DNA from: Neocallimastix lanati (nom. inval.)
Lineage: Eukaryota; Neocallimastigomycota; Neocallimastigomycetes; Neocallimastigales; Neocallimastigaceae
DNA: 64,000 nucleotides
Assembly: GCA_016946835.1 (NCBI GenBank)
Contig: JACVTC010000087.1
Span: 305,001 to 369,000 of the forward strand
Direction of reading: 5' to 3'
Made by a program: the position numbers and the translations under genes. This document shows positions 56,526-64,000 of the stretch, piece after piece. The notes beneath the pieces were generated by a model. It had not been told where the DNA came from. It ran no database searches and worked only from the letters and a program-made list of their open reading frames with translations. Positions within the stretch are counted from its first letter, which is position 1. Each line of letters starts with the position of its first letter.

Positions 56526-57789
56526 AGAAAAAAAAACATTAAATAATTAAAGCATTTATCTCTATATATATATTTCTTTAATAATACCTCTAATCAATAA
56601 AGCCTACTATTATATTAATAAATATTACAAAAAAAAATTTTTTTTTTTTTTTTTTTTTTCTTTTTAGTTTAGGAAGACAAAACACTTCCATGGTTTTATA
56701 TATATATATATGTATATATTTATTTTTTTTTTTAATTTTATATTGGAATTAAAGAGAGGAGAAGACAAAAGAGTCTCCAATATCTCCCTTAAACTTAACA
56801 AACTCTCATTAAATTATTTATCATTCGTGTTTTATTGTCGAAAGCAAACCTTTCTATAAACATGGCTAATATGAAAGACATTCCCTTTACGCTGTTTTAT
56901 ATGATAGACGCCTTTTCAGTGATCTTTTGAATCATCATAGAGGGAAGAATCACTACACTAATCCTCTCATAGCATAGAATAAGTGTTCTCTGTATTAACA
57001 ATTATATAGTTTTGTAACAGGAATACATACCATGGTGAGTGAACATCTAACTTTATTTATAGGGAAAAACGCCCTAGGAAGATGAAAATTGCTTCATATA
57101 AATTCAGAAGGTTAGTCATGGTTCAACCCAGAATCCTTATATGTGTTTTTTCCGAGTACTAACCACCAGGAGATATAAAATGGAAAGACGATTTAATTTA
57201 TTAATTATTAAAAATGCATTAATATATTGAATGACATTGTAAAATGAAAATAAAACATTATAAGTATATTGAAATAAAAGAATATATATAAAAAAAAAAA
57301 AAAATAAAATTTTTTTTTTAATAAAATAAAACAAAGAAGTAACAATTGTAAAAATAGAGACCGGGATATCTCACTAAACTTTCCCTCGAACCAAGTGAAA
57401 TTAGTATCAGAAGGTTCAAATTTCCATAGATTTCGTTGGCATTGTATGAAGAACTATTAGTATTATTTGTGTTTCATATATATTTGAATGACTGTAGTCA
57501 TATTGATATATCAGTTCGAGGTTGTGAAAGTTTTTTTTTTTTTTTTTTTTTTTTTTACTTATGATTAGTATGGAGTTGGTAAGGTAATCTATAGAGGCTA
57601 ACTATATAAGGAGCATTAGACTAAGAATTTTTTTAATAAAAGTTCCCTATATTTAATGTTCCACCAAGAAGTGACATTTATGCTTTGTTGTGGATCTTTG
57701 TGATAGATTTTAGATTGTAAGTTGACATTTAAGTGTATACAATAATGTATACAATCTTTATACAATCCAAAACTTATGTTCTTAATATC

Positions 57790-57797
57790 AAATTAAA

Positions 57798-57836
<39 letters not shown>

Positions 57837-58430
57837 AATATAAAAATAATAAATGGAATGTATATATTAAATGGGAACAGTTTAGATTGAATTATTAATG
57901 TATTGTATTGTGCTGTTTATACATTGTGTTATTGCTATGTTGTGCATTGTGTTCTTCACAGCACACCGAACAAAAAAAAAAAAATTAAATAGAAATATTT
58001 TAAATAAATAAATAAAAAATTGAAATAAATAAAAATTCATAATTCATAATTCATAATATAAAATAAATTTCATTTTTAATTTAGTGTAACTTAACTTTTA
58101 ATTTTATTTTTAATTAAAACAATTAAAATAACCCCTCTTTTTTTTTTTTTATATTTTATTTTTTTTTTTATATTTTATATATTTTTTTTATTTTTATTTT
58201 TTATTTTTATAATTTTTATTTTATATTTTTATATTTTTATATCTTTTGTTTTTCTGTATTTTATATTTTTATATTTTTATATTTTTATATTGTTATATTT
58301 TTATATTATTATATTTATATATTGTTATATTATATTGTTATATTTTTATTTTTATATTATATATATTATTATATTTTATAATTTTGAATAATATTTAAAA
58401 ATGTTCATAATGACAATTTAATAATAATTA
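57790..58430. other. AT-rich spacer with T-rich (TATTTTTA)n runs
   Basis: Poly(A) at 57800-57831, a TG-rich stretch (57898-57960, TGTATTGTATTGTGCTG) and TATTTTTATATTTTTATA runs at 58230-58340. No gene was seen. Confidence 0.5.
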
Positions 58431-58915
58431 ATAATAATAAATAATAAATATTAAATATTATATTAAATATTAAATAATAAATAATAATAAATAATAATTA
58501 ATAATAATAAATAATAAATATTAAATATTATATTAAATATTAAATAATAAATAATAATAAATAATAAATATTAAATATTATATTAAATATTAAATAATAA
58601 ATAATAATAAATAATATAATAATAAATAATAAATAATAAATAATAAATAATAAATAATAAATAATAAATAATAAATAATAAATAATAAATAATAAATAAT
58701 AAATAATAAATAATAAATAATAAATAATAAATAATAAATAATAAATAATAAATAATAAATAATAAATAATAAATAATAAATAATAATAGTAAATAATAAA
58801 TAATAAATAATAAATAATAAATAAATAATAAATAATAAATAATAATAGTAAATAATAAATAATAAATAATTGAATAATAAATAATAAATAATAAATAATA
58901 AATAACAAATAAAGA
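58430..58915. repeat. Satellite-like array: 7-bp AATAATA units preceded by three copies of a longer unit
   Basis: A core AAATATTAAATATTATATTA recurs at 58446, 58516 and 58566. From about 58620 to 58915 the DNA is an almost pure 7-bp array (TAATAAA) with occasional TAGTAAA or TTGAATAA variants. Confidence 0.85.
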
Positions 58916-60551
58916 AGATTATATTAATTAAAATTAAATAAATAAAAAAAATTTAATATATATTTATCTAATTTTAATTAATTATTAGATTCCATTTTTC
59001 TATATTTTTAAGTTTATAGTTTATATTTTATATTTCTATATTATAAAATTTTATATCTATCCTATAATTAAATTAATAATTTTAATTATAACATTCAGGG
59101 TTTTATATATAAATATTAATTATTTTAATATAAATTATTTATGTATTATTTAAATAAATTAATTTTATGGTTAATTTATTTTTATATTAATAAATAAATA
59201 ATTTTTTTTTATTTTTAAATAAAAAATTAAAATAATGAAAGAATTAAATAAAAATATATATAATAATAGTAATAATAAAACCATTATATATAATTTATAA
59301 ATGTTACAGTTATGAATTAACAATAAAACTAATCATCAAATCTTGTTAATCAAGAGAAATTAAAAAAAAAAAAGGACAGATACTTTATACACAATAATAA
59401 TAATATATATAATGTATTGATAAATTATTAAAAAAAAAAAAAAAAAGGAAAAAGAAAAAAAATTGTTTATTTTTTTTTTTATTAAAAATTATTAAATAAA
59501 TGGCACCTCTTAAAAAATAATGAGCTTTGGATATAATAAAGATATATGTCATATATATTAATAATTATAAGTATTGGTTATAATTAAAATGTATGACATA
59601 TAGAGAGAGGGTCATTGATTATTTTAAAGTTGATCATGCAATGATAAGAAAAAAACTAATTTTAAAGTACAGACATAAAAAATATATATATATAAAAAAA
59701 AATAAAATAAAATAAAAAAGAATTTTTTTTAAAAAAAAAAAACCTTATTATTAAAATAATTTTAATTATAAATTTTTATAACATAAAATAAAAGTTTAAA
59801 TAAAAAATAAAAAAAAATAAAAATAAAATAAATAAAAAAGTATAATTAATCAGTTTAATATGATAATTAAAGTTCAAAAATTAAAAATAAAATATATATT
59901 ATAATATAAACATTTTAAAAATAAGAAAATAATACATGACCTTAAACAATATTTTTTTATCATTATTATTAATTTTCGACATTATCAATTACTTACTACT
60001 GTTGCTATCGTAAAGTTTATTTAATTATTATTTACAGCGATAAGGTAATAAGGTAATAATGAATGAATAAATACATAAATAAAAATATTAATAAATGAAA
60101 ACTTTAATTTTCAGTTTAGATTATTCCTTTCTATTAGGCATGTCCTTCTATATATATATATATATATAATTTTAAATACATAATTTTTTATGACTTTAAC
60201 TATAATTCAAAAATGACTTTAAAAATATTTTATAATCATCCAATATATATCTCTTATATCTCTTTAATTCTCTTCTCTTATATTTCTTATTTTTCTTATT
60301 CCTTATATATATATATATTTTTAATATATAATTTATAAATTACACATCCTATATATTTTTTTATCAAATTTTTAATTTTTATTATTTATTTTTCTGTCCC
60401 TATTATATATCTCTAATAAAAAGAAAAGGAATATAAGCTTCAATTGGAAAAAAAAATATAGAATAATTATTAATATTGCTTCGTTAAGTTTTAATTTTTA
60501 GAAAATAACAAAAAAATAAAAATAAAAATAAAAATAAAAAAATATAATTAA

Positions 60552-60592
<41 letters not shown>

Positions 60593-60930
60593 ATATTATT
60601 AAAAAATAAAAATGATTAAAATAAAAGACATATATAATTTTTAATCCAATTTTTATTAATAGTTAATAAAATTTTGATATTCAATTAAATTTTAATTTAT
60701 ATTAAATTTTAATATTGGAGATTGAAAAGTTGAAATAATTGAATATGTATATTTCTCTTTATATAATATTAGAAAATAATTTATTATGATATTTATTATT
60801 AACAATTAATATTTTTATTAATGTTATGATAAGTTGTACTTAATCATTAGTAGTTAATATTTAATTAAAAAAAAAAAAAGAGAGAAAAGAAAAAATAAGG
60901 AGAGAAATAAAGTGAGAAAGAAGAAAAAAA
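58916..60930. other. AT-rich spacer, no gene seen
   Basis: Homopolymers and (TA)n predominate. Small less AT-rich patches occur at about 59560-59660 and 59985-60050, without reading frame or RNA motif. Confidence 0.5.
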
Positions 60931-60939
60931 AATGAAATA

Positions 60940-61600
60940 AATAAATAAATAAATAATTAATTAATTAATTAAATAATTAAATAATTAAATAATTAAATAA
61001 TTAAATAATTAAATAATTAAATAATTAAATATTTTTTATTTTTTATTTAAATATTAAATATTTTTTATTTTAATTTATTTGTGTGACGTGACTTTAAATT
61101 ATAAAATTAATTGGCAATACATTTTTTTACAATTTTTTTACAATTTTTTTACAATTTTTTAAATTTTTTTACATTTTTTTACATTTTTGAACACCGCTTT
61201 AAAAAGTAGAAATTGCGGTTAACTTTTGGTGATTGAAAATAAAACAAAGAAATAATATACAAATAGATCCAAAAAAATAAAGAACTTACTAATACATATT
61301 TATTAAATATTTTATATTTATTATTTATTATTTATTATTTAATTATTTCATATTTAATATTTTATATTTATAATTTCAATTAATATTTAATATTTAATAT
61401 TTAATATTTAATATTTAATATTTAATATTTATTATTTAATTATTTAATTATTTAATTATTTAATTATTTAATTATTTAATTATTTATTATTTATTATTTA
61501 TTATTTATTTATTTATTATTTAATTATTCAATTATTATATTATTTAATATTTCATTATTCAATTATTCAATTATTTAATATTTAATATAAATAAATACAA
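60940..61600. repeat. Short-period arrays (AATTAAAT)n, (TTTAATA)n and (ATTATTTA)n
   Basis: 8-bp AATTAAAT units (60955-61030) and TATTTAATATTTAA / TTAATTATTTAA units (61385-61580), separated by a patch with ACAATTTTTTT repeats (61120-61160). Confidence 0.75.
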
Positions 61601-62746
61601 AAATTAATTTAATAAATTATCATTATTAATTTATTATTTTTTTTTTTACTTTATTATAATTTTTTTTTTTTTTTAATTTGATCTATTCTTTTTAATATAA
61701 AACGGTTTTAATTATTTTATAACCAAATCTTCTAATTTATTGCAATTTACTTAAAGAACATATCATAAGTTATAATAAATATTCTTTAACAATTAATATT
61801 TATAAATGTATTTATTTTTAATTAGTATTTATTATTTTTTAATTAGTTATAAAATTAAAGAAAGTTATTTTTATTTTAATTAATTATATTACTATTAACT
61901 TTGATACTTTTATAAATATATATTTTAAAGTTCCTTTTTTTTTTATATATATATTTATATATTTTGAAGTATAATTTATTAAATACCAATTATTTATACT
62001 TAGTTTCCAATAGTATCATTAATATTATTATTATTTCATTGATTATGATATATAATACTTTTAAAGAATAATAGTTTCTTGAATTAATTAATTAAAAGTA
62101 TTGATTTATGAATGAACAAAATGATAAAGTGATCATCAACCATTATCGACTAGTGTCATTTATTTGAATTATATAATTCTCAATTTTTTTTTTTTTAATC
62201 TTTCATACATATATTTAAAATTCATTTTATATTTATATTCATTAATTCTTCTTTATATATATATATTTAGATAAATGCTTAATGCTTATTAATTGAAATT
62301 TAATTATTTAAATAAGAAAGTTAAAAAGTCCTTTATATCTTTGTTATTATATATAATTATTATAATTGTTTTTTTTTAACTTCTGTGCAACCTTAGCAAG
62401 TGTAAAAAAAGAAAAAAATAAAAAATAAAAATAAAAAATATTTAAAAAATTACATTACATTAACCAACCAATAGAACACCATACATTTTAAAGTATAAAT
62501 ATTAAACCATAAATATGAAGGATGTAAAGTTATAATTTATATAAGTTTAAAATATAAAGTATAAATATAAGATTAGTATATTTCAAAAAAAAAAAAATAA
62601 AAAATAAAATAACCTTGGTGAATTCTAAAATAATTAATAATTATATTATCATTCATATGGGAGGATTGATTAATAAATTATACTAAGAAAGAAAAAAAAA
62701 AAAAAACAACTTTGTTTTAAATTGCATTTTTTTACTTTTTTTTCTT

Positions 62747-62784
<38 letters not shown>

Positions 62785-62870
62785 ATCCTATTTTAAAAAA
62801 TAAAATAAAAAAAAAAAAGAACTATAATGAGTTATTGAATAAAAATAAAATTAATGTAGAATAAATATAA
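61600..62870. other. AT-rich spacer, no gene seen
   Basis: Poly(T) tracts (62750-62780) and scattered less AT-rich patches (62110-62160, 62380-62480). No supported feature. Confidence 0.5.
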
Positions 62871-63390
62871 ATAAGTAAATAAATAAATAAATAAATTATA
62901 AATAAATAAATAAATAAATAATAAATAAATAAATAAATAAATTATAAATAAATAAATAAATAAATAATATATAATTAAATAAATAATACATAAATAAATA
63001 AATATTAAATATTAAATAATAAATAATTAAATAATTAAATAAATAATAAATAATAAATAAGTAATAAATAATAAATAAGTAATATTAAATATTAAGAATA
63101 ATAAATGAATAAAATATATAAATATATCCCATTAAAAAGAATAATAAAATGGTTAAACCAATAAAAATAAACCTAAATCAACCCTATATTTAATTTTAAT
63201 TTTATTATTTTATTATTTTATTTTTATTTTATGTTATAAAAAAATGCCTAAAAAAGTAAAAAAAAAGTGAAAATACAAAATTAATTTTTTTTAACTTTCC
63301 ACCTGTAAATCTTTAAATGATAAAGAATAAAAAGAATAAAAAGTTTAAAATTTATTAAAAATTAAAATTTTAAATAAATAATAAATAAAA

Positions 63391-63422
<32 letters not shown>

Positions 63423-63650
63423 AAATAAATAAATAATAAATAATAAATAAATAAATAATAAATAATAAATAATAAATAATAAATAAATAAATAATATATA
63501 ATTAAATAAATAATTCATAATAATAAATAATAAATAATAAATAATAAATAATAAATAAATAAATAATATATAATTAAATAAATAATACATAAATAATAAA
63601 TAAATAAATAATATAAATAAATTAAATAATAAATAATAAATTAATGTTTT
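62870..63650. repeat. (AAAT)n / (AATAAAT)n tandem arrays in two blocks
   Basis: Block one (about 62875-63105) and block two (about 63370-63645) share the sub-pattern AATAATATATAATTAAATAA, with AAAT and AATAAAT runs around it. The 260 bp between them is non-repetitive. Confidence 0.8.
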
Positions 63651-64000
63651 TATTAAATATATCTTTAATTATTATTTTGTTTTAACTATTATTCATTTTT
63701 AATTATTAATTATTTTGTTTTAACTATTATTCATTTTTGAATTATTAATAATATTTAATAATATTTAATCATTTTTTATTTGCATTTTTTTTTTAATTAG
63801 TAATTCTTACTAATTGAATGATTATTTTGTATTTTGTATAAGATAAAAGGACAGAGAATGAATGAATTAAGAGAATAATTTAAATATTAAATAGAAATGA
63901 ATATTTAAGTAAGTAATTAAAAAGAATTTCAATCATTATCATCATTCTTTTATAAAATAATATATTAATAAGAAGAATTAAAATGATTATTTATTATTTT

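Larger units (their letters stand above)
54950..57790. other. Less AT-rich, non-coding repeat island
   Basis: About 2.8 kb with clearly more G and C and fewer homopolymers than its surroundings, but with stops in all frames. It contains a diverged direct repeat (about 54970-55160 and 55930-56095), an exact 18-bp inverted repeat (55169-55186 / 55389-55406), AGTAAT-type minisatellite DNA (56310-56520), and complex unique segments (56750-57170, 57350-57500, 57560-57780). Two B-box-like strings, TGGTTCAACCC (57119) and GGTTCAAATTTCC (57413), are present without a tRNA fold. I read it as a cluster of decayed mobile-element ends. Confidence 0.5.

Noticed and set aside
58540-58908. 122-codon minus-strand frame of Leu/Phe/Ile/Tyr
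   Set aside because: Seven-base repeat array read without stops; repeat composition explains it fully.
63345-63590. 81-codon minus-strand frame
   Set aside because: Product of the AAAT/AATAAAT array.

Overview
The window is extremely AT-rich nuclear DNA from a eukaryote. It has intron-rich genes, long homopolymer and (AAT)n/(ATT)n tracts, and exons that encode long asparagine runs. The gene content points to an early-diverging fungus with swimming spores. It includes an axonemal dynein intermediate chain (DNAI4/WDR78 type), a leucine-rich-repeat/transmembrane/SH3 surface protein of the kind common in early-diverging fungi, a METTL2-type tRNA methyltransferase and two RBM26/27-type RNA-binding proteins. 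I infer an anaerobic gut fungus (Neocallimastigomycota); no rRNA or other species marker is present, so this is inference from composition and families.

Layout: 1-2,330 holds the 5' part of a METTL2-like gene on the minus strand, running off the left edge. 4,218-9,221 and 17,112-22,004 are two almost identical nine-exon RBM26/27-like genes on the plus strand. They lie in a direct segmental duplication whose units are about 3,430-10,440 and 16,270-23,000. Between the units is a retrotransposon graveyard (about 10,560-16,260): a decayed Ty1/copia element with gag, protease, integrase and RT and with part of its RT inverted, a Ty3/gypsy-type integrase remnant, and a second copia fragment. 24,978-25,478 is a small two-exon gene of unknown function. 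26,346-30,853 is a Mutator-like (MULE) DNA transposon bounded by imperfect 21-bp terminal inverted repeats. It carries a frameshifted FLYWCH/MULE transposase, a 50-bp minisatellite, a GC-richer block with a tRNA-like segment, and a perfect hairpin. 32,414-40,081 is the 15-exon DNAI4-like gene, with a 433-bp pure ATT tract in one intron. 41,626-45,166 is the LRR-TM-SH3 gene on the minus strand.

From 45.2 kb to the right edge I see no intact gene. The region holds AT-rich spacer, several families of degenerate repeats, a broken retroelement gag at 51.8-52.8 kb, a less AT-rich repeat island at 54.95-57.78 kb, and extended short-period satellites at 58.4-58.9, 60.9-61.6 and 62.9-63.65 kb.

Exon boundaries were read by eye from GT/AG signals, reading-phase continuity and recalled family conservation. 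For every multi-exon gene the exon lengths sum to a consistent reading phase, which supports the models. No alignment or structure prediction was run.
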